The notes: generated by a model not told the origin, from the letters alone. Numbered from the stretch's first letter, positions 18,836-27,804 are shown. The stretch is DNA of 64,000 bases from an uncultured Acidobacteriota bacterium (GCA_902826685.1 CADEFT010000006.1:62001-126000); one strand, 5' to 3'. A program made the numbers and translations.

Positions 18836-19824
18836 GCAAGCGGCTGGCCGTCATCGGAGGCGGCAGTTGGGGGACCGCCCTTGCGTCGGTGCTGGCGCCG
18901 CGCTTCGACCAGACCCGGCTCTGGATCCGTGAGCCCGAAATCGCGAAACGAACCCAAGCCACCCGCATCAACGACGTTTTTCTGCCCGCCATCCCCATCC
19001 ATCACGCGGTGGAAATCGAGACCGATGCATCGGCCGCCGCCAACGGGGCCGATATCGTGTTGATGGTGGTTCCCAGCCGCTATCTGCGCGCCGTCACCGC
19101 TTCGATCAGCCCCGGCCTGAAGCCGGACGCGATCCTCGTCAGCGCCACCAAAGGAATTGAAAGCAACACGTTACTGCGAATGTCGCAAGTAATCGGCGAA
19201 GCAAGTGGCCGCAGCCGCATCGCCGTGCTTTCGGGCCCCACCTTCGCACGCGAAGTGGCGATGGGCCAGCCGGCCGCCGTCGCTGTCGCCTCCTCGGACG
19301 CGGCCCTTGCGGCAACGATCCAGGAAGCGTTTTCCGGCCAGACGCTGAGGCTCTACACCAACCCCGACGTGGTAGGCGTGGAGGTGGGCGCGGCTCTCAA
19401 AAACGTCATCGCCATCGCCGCCGGCGTCTGCCACGGATTAAACCTGGGCGGCAACGCACAGGCAGCCCTCATCACACGGGGACTGGCCGAGATCACACGG
19501 CTCGCCGTCGCCATGGGCGGCCGGCCGCAAACCATGGCCGGACTCGCGGGTTTGGGCGACCTGGTATTGACTTGTACTGGAGATTTAAGCCGTAATCGAA
19601 AGGCAGGCATGGCTTTAGCCGCCGGACAAACAGTCGCTGAAATCGTCGCGTCGTCGCCCATGATCGCCGAGGGCATCGAAACCACGTTCGCCGCCATGGA
19701 TCTGTCTCAACGGTTTGGAGCCGATCTGCCGATCACCGCCCAGATGAAGGCGATTCTCGAGGGCGTGAAATCGCCCGCCGAAGCGGTGCGCCAGCTGATG
19801 GTGCGCTCGCTTAAGGAAGAGTAA
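18832..19824 (+). CDS. gpsA: Glycerol-3-phosphate dehydrogenase [NAD(P)+]
   Basis: 330 residues starting at GTG 18832, which overlaps the plsY stop. The Rossmann nucleotide motif IGGGSWGTALA lies at the N-terminus. Other family signatures are VSATKGIE, LSGPTFAREVA, EVGAALKNVIAIAAG with the catalytic Lys, and GLAGLGDLVLTCTGDLSRNR. It reduces dihydroxyacetone phosphate to sn-glycerol-3-phosphate in the cytoplasm, the substrate used by PlsY encoded immediately upstream. The length and motifs are standard. Confidence 0.97.
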   Translation: MSKRLAVIGGGSWGTALASVLAPRFDQTRLWIREPEIAKRTQATRINDVFLPAIPIHHAVEIETDASAAANGADIVLMVVPSRYLRAVTASISPGLKPDAILVSATKGIESNTLLRMSQVIGEASGRSRIAVLSGPTFAREVAMGQPAAVAVASSDAALAATIQEAFSGQTLRLYTNPDVVGVEVGAALKNVIAIAAGVCHGLNLGGNAQAALITRGLAEITRLAVAMGGRPQTMAGLAGLGDLVLTCTGDLSRNRKAGMALAAGQTVAEIVASSPMIAEGIETTFAAMDLSQRFGADLPITAQMKAILEGVKSPAEAVRQLMVRSLKEE

Positions 19825-19865
19825 TTTCCCCGCAACCTTCTGTTTCGGGCCGTGTTAATGAGGTT

Positions 19866-20447
19866 GTGACGGCTGTGGCGACCGTTGAGCACGACGCCGA
19901 GTTAATGCTGCGCGTGCGCGACGGCTGCTCCGGAAGCTTCGCCATTCTCCTTGAACGTCACCGCGGCCCTGTCGTTCACTTTATGTTCCGCATGGTGCAG
20001 AACCAGGCGGTGGCCGAAGAGTTGGCGCAGGAGGTTTTCCTGCGAGTCTACCGGTCGCGGGGATCCTATGAGCCAACGGCGAAATTCACCACCTGGCTCT
20101 ACCGGATTGCGACGCATCTGGCTTTGAATTGGTTGCGCGATGGGAAACACGAACGAGGCCAGCAGAGTCTCGACACCGGAGCCGAAGAGGGAACGTCGGC
20201 CCGGCAGGTGGCGGATTACGAGCTTACTGTGGAGCAGCGGATGGTCCGGGATTCCCGATTCGTCGAGGTCCGCCGGGCGATCGAAGCGCTGCCAGGCAAA
20301 CAACGGGCGGCCGTAATGATGCACAAGTATCGGGAGATGGAATATTCCCATATCGCGCGTGTGCTGGAATGTTCGGAATCGGCGGTGAAATCGCTGCTGT
20401 TCCGGGCCTACCAAACGTTGCGCGCCAGGTTGGCGCACCTCGGATGA
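19866..20447 (+). CDS. RNA polymerase sigma factor, ECF type
   Basis: About 193 residues. Sigma region 2 is clear (ERHRGPVVHFMFRMV, ELAQEVFLRVYR, FTTWLYRIATHLALNWLR), as is region 4 (IEALPGKQRAAVMMHKY, EYSHIARVLECSESAVKSLL). No region 1 or 3 is present, so it is an ECF factor. GTG 19866 is used here; GTG 19875 is equally plausible because GAGG lies 11 bases before it. Sixteen bp downstream is a zinc-finger anti-sigma gene, and then a DUF3106 gene, a typical sigma/anti-sigma/target layout. Confidence 0.92.
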   Translation: MTAVATVEHDAELMLRVRDGCSGSFAILLERHRGPVVHFMFRMVQNQAVAEELAQEVFLRVYRSRGSYEPTAKFTTWLYRIATHLALNWLRDGKHERGQQSLDTGAEEGTSARQVADYELTVEQRMVRDSRFVEVRRAIEALPGKQRAAVMMHKYREMEYSHIARVLECSESAVKSLLFRAYQTLRARLAHLG

Positions 20448-20462
20448 GAAAGAGAGAAGGCA

Positions 20463-20990
20463 ATGGCGGAAGCGAACCGGATCAAACGGGTGCGCAGGGA
20501 GTTCGTCCCGGCGCAATGCCCGCTGACCGCGGGTGAACAGAGCGCCGAAGTGTTGCTCGACTTCGTCAGCCGGCGTCTGGAGCCGGAAGCGGCCGCGGTA
20601 TTCCAGAAGCACGTCGATCTTTGTCCCGCCTGTCAGGCTTTCGTCGGCACTCAATCGGCTGTGTGGCAGGCTCTGGACGCGTTTGAAGCCATGCCGGTAT
20701 CGGAGGACTTCGACCGCAAGCTGTGGGCCAGAATCGAGCGGGAAGAGCGCGAGCCATGGTGGAAGCGAATCTCCGGCTTCGATGCGATCTGGAAGCCCGC
20801 GATTGCCGTGGCGGCGATGGCGCTAGTGATGCTCGGGTTGTGGATGCGGCCGGCACCGCCTCCCGCCGGTACGGCATCTCACGCCGAAATGAATCTGGAC
20901 GTCGAGCAGATCGATCGCACGCTCGAAGACATGGAGATGCTGCGCGAGTTGGGCCTGGTGGCCGAGGCCGGCTCCGCGCGGCAGATGTAA
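20463..20990 (+). CDS. Anti-sigma factor with zinc-finger motif, single membrane segment
   Basis: 175 residues. A zinc-associated anti-sigma motif sits near residues 54-62 (HVDLCPACQAF, HxxxCxxC). One hydrophobic segment near 108-127 (WKPAIAVAAMALVMLGLW) separates the cytoplasmic sigma-binding part from a short outside tail ending in a helical stretch. ATG 20463 follows a good AGAAGG. It should hold the sigma factor encoded 16 bp upstream at the membrane until a signal releases it; the signal is unknown. The DUF3106 gene begins 4 bp after its stop. Confidence 0.85.
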   Translation: MAEANRIKRVRREFVPAQCPLTAGEQSAEVLLDFVSRRLEPEAAAVFQKHVDLCPACQAFVGTQSAVWQALDAFEAMPVSEDFDRKLWARIEREEREPWWKRISGFDAIWKPAIAVAAMALVMLGLWMRPAPPPAGTASHAEMNLDVEQIDRTLEDMEMLRELGLVAEAGSARQM

Positions 20991-20994
20991 GCGG

Positions 20995-21471
20995 ATGATT
21001 CGACTCTCCATCGCGGCGTTGGCGCTCGCCGGTACGCTGGCGGCGCAGCCCAAGGGCGTGTTGCGTGCGCCCCGGGCGCGCGTCAATCAGATGGAAAAAT
21101 TCAGCAGTATGACGCCCCAGGAACGCAGGCGCGCCATTGAGCGCCTGCCGCCCGAGCGCCAGAAGCAGATCGAGCGCAACGTCGAGCGCTACAACAGTCT
21201 TTCCGGCGATGAAAAAGAGCGGCTGCGCCATCGCTTCGAGCGCTTCCAAAATCTTTCGCCCGAAGACCAGCGGCGCACTCGCCAGCTTTCGCGCGAAGTC
21301 AACGATATGCCCGAAGACCGCCGGCAGCAGGTGCGGCGGGAGACGGCGCGGCTGCGGCGCATGAAGGAAGACAAGCGCAAGCAGCGGCTGGCGAGCGATC
21401 AGTTCAAGAGCCAGTATTCGCCCGAGGAACAGCGCGTAATTGAGGGGCTGGCGGCGATTCCTATTGAGTAG
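20995..21471 (+). CDS. DUF3106 secreted, charged helical protein
   Basis: 158 residues: a signal peptide (MIRLSIAALALAGTLAAQ) and then an almost wholly charged helical region rich in Arg, Glu and Gln, with short repeats such as MTPQERRRAIERLPPERQ and LSGDEKERLRHRFERFQ. This pattern is that of DUF3106, commonly encoded next to ECF sigma/anti-sigma pairs. It resembles periplasmic CpxP/RseB-like sensing proteins in general character only. It probably senses or buffers an envelope signal for the upstream anti-sigma; that is inference. The gene is the last of the unit, 67 bp from a convergent cupin gene. Confidence 0.8.
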   Translation: MIRLSIAALALAGTLAAQPKGVLRAPRARVNQMEKFSSMTPQERRRAIERLPPERQKQIERNVERYNSLSGDEKERLRHRFERFQNLSPEDQRRTRQLSREVNDMPEDRRQQVRRETARLRRMKEDKRKQRLASDQFKSQYSPEEQRVIEGLAAIPIE

Positions 21472-21538
21472 CAGACCATTTTGGGCTGCACTTAACGGGA
21501 ATTTTAGCCTCGACTCAGATTCCAAGCCAATGCGCCGG

Positions 21539-21943
21539 CTACACCACGATTCGCTTGACTGAGTCAGGTGTCATCGTGGAATATGGTAAGTTCGAGAGCC
21601 CGATAACCTGAATGGTCGATCCGCCGTCGTTTCTCACAGCGTGTGAAATGTGCGGCTCGATCTCGACGACAACAACTCCAGACCCCGAGAACGTGGCTCT
21701 CTTCACGTCGGTTCCGTGGCCAGTATCCCAATGTAAAGACCATTGATCTTTAAACACTACGCACAGAATTTCGCGTCGATCTCGATGAAAGTGATTACCC
21801 CTGATTGAACTGGGCTTGATAGTGGCGATATGAAAATCTCCCAGTCGAGGTATAAATTCCAAGCACTGCAACGGAACTTGAAAGCTATCGCCGCGATGAT
21901 CGGGCGAGTTGAGCAATTGCGTGATTCGCAGCCCGTGGCTCAT
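21539..21943 (-). CDS. Cupin-fold protein (sugar-epimerase/FdtA-like)
   Basis: 134 residues. A cupin metal-site pattern is visible: SIRGNHFHRDRREILCVV (H-x-H with a downstream acidic residue) and later EIEPHISHAVRND, whose histidine completes the usual 3-His/1-Glu set. The RGNHFH phrase resembles sugar-nucleotide isomerases and epimerase-like cupins, so a role in a sugar modification is possible, but no glycan genes are nearby. Base composition is clearly more AT-rich than flanking genes. It lies 29 bp downstream of the unrecognised gene at 21973-23124, and the two form a minus-strand unit that looks acquired. Confidence 0.65.
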   Translation of the reverse strand: MSHGLRITQLLNSPDHRGDSFQVPLQCLEFIPRLGDFHIATIKPSSIRGNHFHRDRREILCVVFKDQWSLHWDTGHGTDVKRATFSGSGVVVVEIEPHISHAVRNDGGSTIQVIGLSNLPYSTMTPDSVKRIVV

Positions 21944-21972
21944 TTTTTCTCTTTTCGCGCGAGTTATTAAAC

Positions 21973-23124
21973 CTAGCTTGAACTTACCAGTACCTCGACC
22001 AATTCGGCAACCTGCTTCCGAAAAGGGCGTTCCTTGCCGTAGGCCAGATAGAATAGCGCTCTTGCGGGGTGCCCTTTCTGCATTCGTGCTGGAATCAGAT
22101 TTGGAGTCCGAAGGACGCGTCTAGCCGCTTTGAATGGTACAGCGATCAAAGTCCAAGCAAGATCACCGGTGAGTTCGTACATTAGCAGCGCAAGCATCAC
22201 ACCACCAATTGAAAGTGTGATGTCGATCGGCTCATCGAGGTTAAGCAACTCATTCAAAAAGGGCTTCTCGGCCGTCGCTGATTTGATCTGCGTGATCAAG
22301 TGCTCATCGAGCCTACTCGAACTTCTTGGAGAGTACAAAAGCTCGTGAAGATCACGCTTGAGACCTGAGTTCAGAAATCTTTGGAGGTGCTTGAACGACA
22401 TCACGGGCTTTACGTATTTTAGAACTGACATTGCGTCCTGAACATCTTTCGGCGTGGCATCACCTCCACTTTGTGCGAAAGAAGTGGTAACTTCGGGCGA
22501 CGCCGCGCCGAGAACAATACCTTCGATCAAAGCCATATGCTGACCGGGTGTGATCGCTACATGAGCACCGGCGGATACCATCGCCCGAGAGTGATTATAA
22601 AAGTCTCGCAAGATTGCGCGCGGGACTGCTTGACGACGTTCTCTGGCCCGGGTAGCTTTTTCAAGAATTCCCGTCGGTAGTGATTTCTCTGTGAACAATT
22701 TATTGAGTCTTCGCTTTAGAGCTTGGCCATTTTGTGTCAACCTCGCATCAGCATCGATGAAACCATTCTCTTCTTCCGCAATTATTACCCGACGACGAGA
22801 ACGAGGCTTGCCAGAGTCTTCTAGCGCAAACCGCTTGACGACGCCATCAAATTCATCTAGCCATTTGGCCCCTGGCCAAGGATGTTTGTCTCGAAATGCC
22901 TTGTCGCATAACCAGTTTTCACGTCCAATCATACGAACTGGCGCATCCGCATTGTCGACGAGAGTCAAGAGATCTTTTGGCCGTAAGAACGCTTGTTGTG
23001 TAGCCAAAAGCAGCCGAGCAGCAGGCGCCCAAATCACAGCAGGGTCGCTGACACAAGCAGCATAGGGTATGTAAACCATGCCTTCCGAACCAAACTCATC
23101 AGCGTGAAAAAAGGTTCTCCTCAT
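21973..23124 (-). CDS. Unrecognised 383-residue protein in low-GC islet
   Basis: I do not recognise this protein. ATG 23124 is preferred over a TTG 18 bp upstream because GGAAAG lies 6 bases before it. The first 60 residues (starting MRRTFFHADEFGSEG, including ARLLLATQQAFLRP) look globular. A basic, helical middle region includes RSRRRVIIAEEENGF and ATRARERRQAVPRAI. The C-terminal part has one long hydrophobic stretch (around ITLSIGGVMLALLMYEL), perhaps membrane-associated. Codon use and base composition are more AT-rich than the surrounding genes, and the only co-oriented neighbour is the cupin gene 29 bp downstream. Recent acquisition is likely. No catalytic motif is evident. Confidence 0.6.
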   Translation of the reverse strand: MRRTFFHADEFGSEGMVYIPYAACVSDPAVIWAPAARLLLATQQAFLRPKDLLTLVDNADAPVRMIGRENWLCDKAFRDKHPWPGAKWLDEFDGVVKRFALEDSGKPRSRRRVIIAEEENGFIDADARLTQNGQALKRRLNKLFTEKSLPTGILEKATRARERRQAVPRAILRDFYNHSRAMVSAGAHVAITPGQHMALIEGIVLGAASPEVTTSFAQSGGDATPKDVQDAMSVLKYVKPVMSFKHLQRFLNSGLKRDLHELLYSPRSSSRLDEHLITQIKSATAEKPFLNELLNLDEPIDITLSIGGVMLALLMYELTGDLAWTLIAVPFKAARRVLRTPNLIPARMQKGHPARALFYLAYGKERPFRKQVAELVEVLVSSS

Positions 23125-23281
23125 GTCTTGCTTTCCGTTCAAGCAATCAAAGCTTGGAGAAGTGTATCACGGGAGTATCCAATGCGCTGACGGTTGGACA
23201 CTCTTTCCGCCGATGAGATCCCCAAGGGAGGGTTGTCGGGGGCCATAAGCTTTCACTTCGATACTAGAAAAAGCTGGAACG

Positions 23282-23302
23282 TCGTGCGGAAAATCCGCAC
23301 GA
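23282..23302. promoter_or_regulatory. Perfect 9-bp inverted repeat upstream of the second DUF1549/1553 gene
   Basis: TCGTGCGGA at 23282-23290 and its exact complement at 23294-23302 are separated by AAA. A second smaller inverted repeat, CGGCT-GACAC-AGCCG, follows at 23313-23327, and a strong CGGAGG ribosome-binding site then precedes ATG 23345. The pair sits in the 220-bp divergent gap between the islet gene (start 23124) and the DUF1549/1553 gene. The symmetry suits a dimeric repressor site or an mRNA leader hairpin; the sequence alone does not decide. Nothing else is recognisable in this gap. Confidence 0.45.
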
Positions 23303-23344
23303 TGATCTGAAACGGCTGACACAGCCGCGATAGAATCGGAGGCA

Positions 23345-25813
23345 ATGCTCCTGTTTCTGGCCGCGCTCTCCGCGCTTGCGGCGGATTTCGCTCGCGATGT
23401 CGAACCGGTTCTGCGCGCACGGTGCCAGGGCTGCCATGGCGCGCAGGTGCAAAGCAACGGCCTTCGTCTCGACAATCGCGAAGACGCGCGCAAGGGCGGA
23501 TACTCAGGTGCTGCGATTCAGCCGGGCAGCGCACAGGCAAGCAAACTGATTCAAATGATCGCGGCGGGCAAGATGCCGCCGGGCGCCCCTCTGCCGCCAG
23601 CCGAACTCGCCGTGCTGCGCGAATGGATCGACTCAGGCGCCGATTGGCCCGCCACCACCCGGCTGTCCCATACAAGGCCGAAGCCCTGGTCGTTCGCTCC
23701 GCTGCGCCGGCCGGCGATACCCGGCGGCACCTCGCCGAATCCCATCGACCGCTTCGTGCTGGCGCGGCTCGCACAGGAGAAGATCGCCCCCGCGCCCGAA
23801 GCTTCCAAGGCCACTCTGCTGCGCCGCCTCCACCTCGACCTCACCGGACTGCCGCCATCGGAAACCGAAGCCGCCGCTTTCCTCAGCGACCGTGACCCCG
23901 CCGCCTATGAGCGTCTGGTAGACCGGCTGCTCGAATCGCCGCACTTCGGCGAGAAGTGGGCGCGCCACTGGCTCGATCTCGCCCGCTATGCCGATAGCGA
24001 AGGCGGCGTGCAGGATTACCCGCGTCCCTTCGCCTGGCGTTACCGCGACTGGGTGGTGCAGGCCTTCAACCGCGACATGCCGTTTGACCGCTTCACTATC
24101 GAACAGGTGGCCGGCGATCTGCTGCCCAACGCCACGCTCGATCAGAAAATCGCCGCCGGTTTCCACCGGCAAACGGTCACCAGCCGCGAAGGCGGCATCG
24201 ATCTCGAGAAGCTTCGCTACGACCAGTTGATCGACCGCGCCAACACCGTGGGTACGGTGTGGCTCGCCTCAAGCGTAGGCTGCGCGCAATGCCACGACCA
24301 CAAATACGATCCCATTTCGCAGAAGGATTACTACAGCCTCTACGCGTTCTTTGAGAACGCCCGGGAACTCGACTTGGAAGCGCCGCTGGCCGGAGAACTC
24401 GGTGTTTATCGCGGCTATATCCAGACCTATCTCAACGAGCGCCGCAAGCTTTGGGATGAATACAAAGCGGCGCCACTCGAAGCCGAGTGGGAAACCAACA
24501 CACGCGACGCCGCGGCCAATCCCGGCCAGCGCCCGCACTGGGACGTGACCTTCGATTCCTTTTCAAAGCTGGTCGACAACGGCCCGAGGATCCTGCACAC
24601 GCCTGTCGGCCGGCGCACCCGCCGCGAACAGGAAGCGATCGAGAACCACTTCGCCAAAAGCGCCGCCGCCGGATTCGGCAAGAAGCGGTTCGACGAGCTG
24701 AAGCTCAAGGAGTTGAGCGACAAGCTCCAGGCCTTGAACGAAAAGTATCCGGCGCTCAGCATCGTCATGACGCTGGCCGAAGAGGACCGGCGGCGGCCCA
24801 CACACATCCGCCTGCGCGGCAGCTTTGAGGACCTGGGCATCGAAGTATCGCCCGCCGTGCCCCAATCGCTGCCGCCGCTCGACCCGGCGCGCACGCCCGA
24901 CCGGCTGGCACTGGCGCAATGGCTGGTGGCGAAAGAGAATCCTTTGACGGCGCGCGTGACCGTGAACCGCTTGTGGCAGGAGTTGTTCGGCAAAGGACTG
25001 GTGCGCACTTCGGAAGACTTCGGCATGCAGGGTGAAAGGCCCACGCATCCGGAACTGCTCGATTGGCTGGCGGCGGAGTTTCGCGATAACGGCTGGAGCA
25101 TGAAAAAGACGATCCGGCTCCTGGTGACGTCTTCGACTTACCGCCAGTCCTCGAAGCCGCGGCCCGATCTGGAAGGCAAGGATCCCGCCAACAACCTGCT
25201 GGCGCGGCAAACGCGGCTGCGGCTTCCGGCTGAGTTGATTCGCGATTCCGCGTTGATCGCCGCCGGCCTGCTGATGGATGAAGTCGGCGGCGAGAGCATC
25301 CGGCCGCCGCAGCCCGAAGGCGTCGCGGATCTGCAATACAGCATGAAGTGGGAAGAGACGCAGGGGCGCAAACGATACCGCCGCGGCCTTTACATCCATA
25401 CGCAGCGCACGGCCGCCTATCCGCTGCTGATGAACTTCGATGCGCCGGACCGCCTGGTAAGCTGCGCGCGCCGCGAGTCCTCGAACACCCCGCTGCAGCC
25501 ATTGAACCTGATGAACGACCCGGTGTTTGTCGAAGCGGCGCAGGCGCTAGCCTATCGTGTGCTGCGGCAGCCCGCCGCCGCGCGGCTCGAGTTTCTCTAT
25601 CGCATCGGCTACCAGCGCGAGCCGTCGCCAAGGGAGCGCGATACGATGCTGAGCTACCTGGAGCGCCGCCGCGAACTGGCGCGCCACAATCCCAAGGCAG
25701 CCGAGGCCATGCCGCTTGGCGATCTCGCGGGCATCGATCAGGCCGAGGCTTCGGCCTGGTTTGGAGCCAGCCGCGCGCTGCTCAATTCCGATGAGTTTCT
25801 GACGCGGGAGTAA
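23345..25813 (+). CDS. Planctomycete-type cytochrome C/DUF1549/DUF1553 protein
   Basis: 822 residues with a short signal segment (LLFLAALSALAADFA). A cytochrome-like domain at about 12-100 carries CQGCHG and the distal GKMPPGAPLP typical of PSCyt1. A linker follows, then DUF1549 (about 125-345; ARHWLDLARYADSEG, GCAQCHDHKYDPIS) and DUF1553 (about 500-790; ARVTVNRLWQELFGKG, RRESSNTPLQPLNLMNDP). It is exported and probably binds haem; activity is unknown. It is followed 4 bp later by a DUF1501 gene, the conserved partner. A distant paralogue lies on the other strand at 13192-15681. The ATG has CGGAGG just upstream. Confidence 0.93.
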   Translation: MLLFLAALSALAADFARDVEPVLRARCQGCHGAQVQSNGLRLDNREDARKGGYSGAAIQPGSAQASKLIQMIAAGKMPPGAPLPPAELAVLREWIDSGADWPATTRLSHTRPKPWSFAPLRRPAIPGGTSPNPIDRFVLARLAQEKIAPAPEASKATLLRRLHLDLTGLPPSETEAAAFLSDRDPAAYERLVDRLLESPHFGEKWARHWLDLARYADSEGGVQDYPRPFAWRYRDWVVQAFNRDMPFDRFTIEQVAGDLLPNATLDQKIAAGFHRQTVTSREGGIDLEKLRYDQLIDRANTVGTVWLASSVGCAQCHDHKYDPISQKDYYSLYAFFENARELDLEAPLAGELGVYRGYIQTYLNERRKLWDEYKAAPLEAEWETNTRDAAANPGQRPHWDVTFDSFSKLVDNGPRILHTPVGRRTRREQEAIENHFAKSAAAGFGKKRFDELKLKELSDKLQALNEKYPALSIVMTLAEEDRRRPTHIRLRGSFEDLGIEVSPAVPQSLPPLDPARTPDRLALAQWLVAKENPLTARVTVNRLWQELFGKGLVRTSEDFGMQGERPTHPELLDWLAAEFRDNGWSMKKTIRLLVTSSTYRQSSKPRPDLEGKDPANNLLARQTRLRLPAELIRDSALIAAGLLMDEVGGESIRPPQPEGVADLQYSMKWEETQGRKRYRRGLYIHTQRTAAYPLLMNFDAPDRLVSCARRESSNTPLQPLNLMNDPVFVEAAQALAYRVLRQPAAARLEFLYRIGYQREPSPRERDTMLSYLERRRELARHNPKAAEAMPLGDLAGIDQAEASAWFGASRALLNSDEFLTRE

Positions 25814-25817
25814 CCCC

Positions 25818-27188
25818 ATGGATCGAATCCTCAAACGCCGCGATTTTCTCCGCACCGCCGCCGGCGGCCTCGGCCTCACGGCGCTGGCGAGTGAGTTGAA
25901 GCAGCCGCACTTTCCCGCCAAGGCCAAGAACGTGATCTTCCTCTATATGGAAGGCGCGCCAAGCCAGTTGGACCTGTTCGACCCGAAACCCGAGTTGCAG
26001 CGCTGGCACGGGCAGCCATTGCCCGATTCGATGACGCGCGATCTCAAGCTGGCGTTCATCAAGAAGAACGCCAAGGTGCTGGGGAGTCCGCGCACGTTTA
26101 CCCGATACGGGCAAAGCGGCGCCGAATTCAGCGACTATCTCAACGCCTGGAAGCCCATCGCCGACGATCTGTGCATCGTGCGCTCCATGCACACCGATGC
26201 GTTCAATCATCAGCCCGCCGATCTGATCCTGCTATGCGGCCACATGCTGCCCGGGCGGCCGACCATCGGATCGTGGGTGCTCTATGGGCTTGGGTCGGAA
26301 GCCGAAGATCTGCCCGGTTTCATCGTGCTGAGCACGGGGCGCAGCAACATGAGCCAGGCGGCGCAATGGACCAGCGGCTTTCTGCCGTCGAGTTACCAGG
26401 GCGTGATGTTCCGCCGCAAGGGCGATCCGGTGCTCTACCTCTCCAACCCGAACGGGGTCACCAGCGAAGAGCAGCAGGCCGATTTCGGCCTGGTCACGGC
26501 GCTCGATCGCGAGCGGCGCCTGGAGACCGGCGATGCCGAGATCGCCTCGCGCATACGCTCCTACGAGATGGCGTTCCGGATGCAAGTGAGCACGCCGCAA
26601 CTGCTCGATCTTTCCAAGGAAACGGCGAAGACGCGCGAGGACTACGGATTGGAACAGGAAACGACGCGCGCCTTCGGAACCAATTGCCTGATGGCGCGGC
26701 GGCTGGTCGAGCGCGGCGTGCGTTTCGTCATGGTGTCGCATTCTTCCTGGGATCAGCACAGCGAGTTGAACAAGGAGCTGAAGAAGAACTGCGACATCAC
26801 GGCCAGTCCGGTGGCCGCGCTGATTCAGGACTTGAAACAGCGCGGCATGCTCGAAAGCACGATTGTCGTTTGGGCGGGCGAGTTCGGCCGGACGCCGCTC
26901 GGGGAGTGGCGGCGCGAGCAGGAACTCGAGTACGCCGGGCGCGATCATCACGCCAATTGCTTCACGGTATGGCTGGCCGGAGGCGGCATCAAACCGGGTG
27001 TGACCATCGGGCGGACCGACGACCTTGGCATGTCGATCGCCGAAGACCCGGTGCATGCCAACGATCTGCAGGCCACCATCCTGCATTGCCTGGGCCTCGA
27101 TCACAAGCGGCTGACCTTCCGTCACATGGGACGCGATTTCCGGTTGACCGACGTGGGCGGCACGGTGGTGCGGAAAATGCTGGCGTAG
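25818..27188 (+). CDS. DUF1501 protein (sulfatase-like fold, Tat-exported), second copy
   Basis: 456 residues. The N-terminus MDRILKRRDFLRTAAGGLGL is a Tat-type leader. Family hallmarks follow: NVIFLYMEGAPSQLDLFDP, VMVSHSSWDQHSELN, and VVWAGEFGRTPLGE with GRDHHANCFTVWLAGGG. It starts 4 bp after the DUF1549/1553 gene, so the pair is one unit. It resembles the copy at 11874-13175 only at domain level and is not a recent duplicate. Its last 67 bp overlap the 3' end of the convergent VTT gene. Confidence 0.92.
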   Translation: MDRILKRRDFLRTAAGGLGLTALASELKQPHFPAKAKNVIFLYMEGAPSQLDLFDPKPELQRWHGQPLPDSMTRDLKLAFIKKNAKVLGSPRTFTRYGQSGAEFSDYLNAWKPIADDLCIVRSMHTDAFNHQPADLILLCGHMLPGRPTIGSWVLYGLGSEAEDLPGFIVLSTGRSNMSQAAQWTSGFLPSSYQGVMFRRKGDPVLYLSNPNGVTSEEQQADFGLVTALDRERRLETGDAEIASRIRSYEMAFRMQVSTPQLLDLSKETAKTREDYGLEQETTRAFGTNCLMARRLVERGVRFVMVSHSSWDQHSELNKELKKNCDITASPVAALIQDLKQRGMLESTIVVWAGEFGRTPLGEWRREQELEYAGRDHHANCFTVWLAGGGIKPGVTIGRTDDLGMSIAEDPVHANDLQATILHCLGLDHKRLTFRHMGRDFRLTDVGGTVVRKMLA

Positions 27189-27781
27189 CGTACGGCCAAC
27201 AGGGCCACGGCCGGCAATCCAAGCGCCGCTCCAAAGGCCCAGAGAAACGAATCGCTGCCGGCGAAGAACGCTCCGGCGGCCGAATACACGATCGCGATTC
27301 CCAGGTTCGAGGCCGAGCAGAGGGCGAGGAACCGGGTCCGCGGCATGGCCGTGAGTCCGGCAAAAAAGACGGAAGCTTCGGCGAGCACTGGCACGGCGCG
27401 GAATACGATCAGCATCCAGTCGCCGAACCGCTCGCGCGCCCGGCGCACACGGTCGAGTTCCACCGGTCCCAGTAACTTCGCTCCGTTGGTGCGGCTGCCC
27501 AGCCAATACCCGATCCCGCAGCCCGCCGTCATGCCCAGCCACGTCGCGGCGACGCCCGGAACAAAGCCCAGCAGCGCGCCGGAGGCCGTGCTGAGAATGC
27601 TGGAAGGAACGGGCAGCAGAATATCAGCGGCCAGTAGCGCGGTGATGACACAGGCTACCGGCCACCATCCGGCGCCGGAACGGACATAGCCACCGGCCCA
27701 ATGCTCGATCTGTTCGCCCCATAAAAAAAATGGGATGAGGATACAAGCCAGCATTGCGGCGGAAACGGCGGCCAGGCGCAT
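27122..27781 (-). CDS. VTT-domain (DedA/TVP38-like) membrane protein
   Basis: 219 residues with about five membrane segments. The VTT core shows as LPVPSSILSTASGALLGFVPG followed by a glycine-rich segment (GMTAGCGIGYWLGS), a charged helix (LDRVRRARERFGDW) and FRAVPVLAEASVFFAGLTAMP, the re-entrant-loop pattern of DedA/TMEM64 proteins. Members move or flip undecaprenyl phosphate or other lipids, or support membrane homeostasis; the exact role here is unknown. The C-terminal 22 codons lie antisense within the DUF1501 gene. The start is 23 bp from the divergent repeat-protein gene. Confidence 0.82.
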   Translation of the reverse strand: MRLAAVSAAMLACILIPFFLWGEQIEHWAGGYVRSGAGWWPVACVITALLAADILLPVPSSILSTASGALLGFVPGVAATWLGMTAGCGIGYWLGSRTNGAKLLGPVELDRVRRARERFGDWMLIVFRAVPVLAEASVFFAGLTAMPRTRFLALCSASNLGIAIVYSAAGAFFAGSDSFLWAFGAALGLPAVALLAVRYASIFRTTVPPTSVNRKSRPM

Positions 27782-27804
27782 TCTTCCAGTATGCTGGAGT
27801 CATC

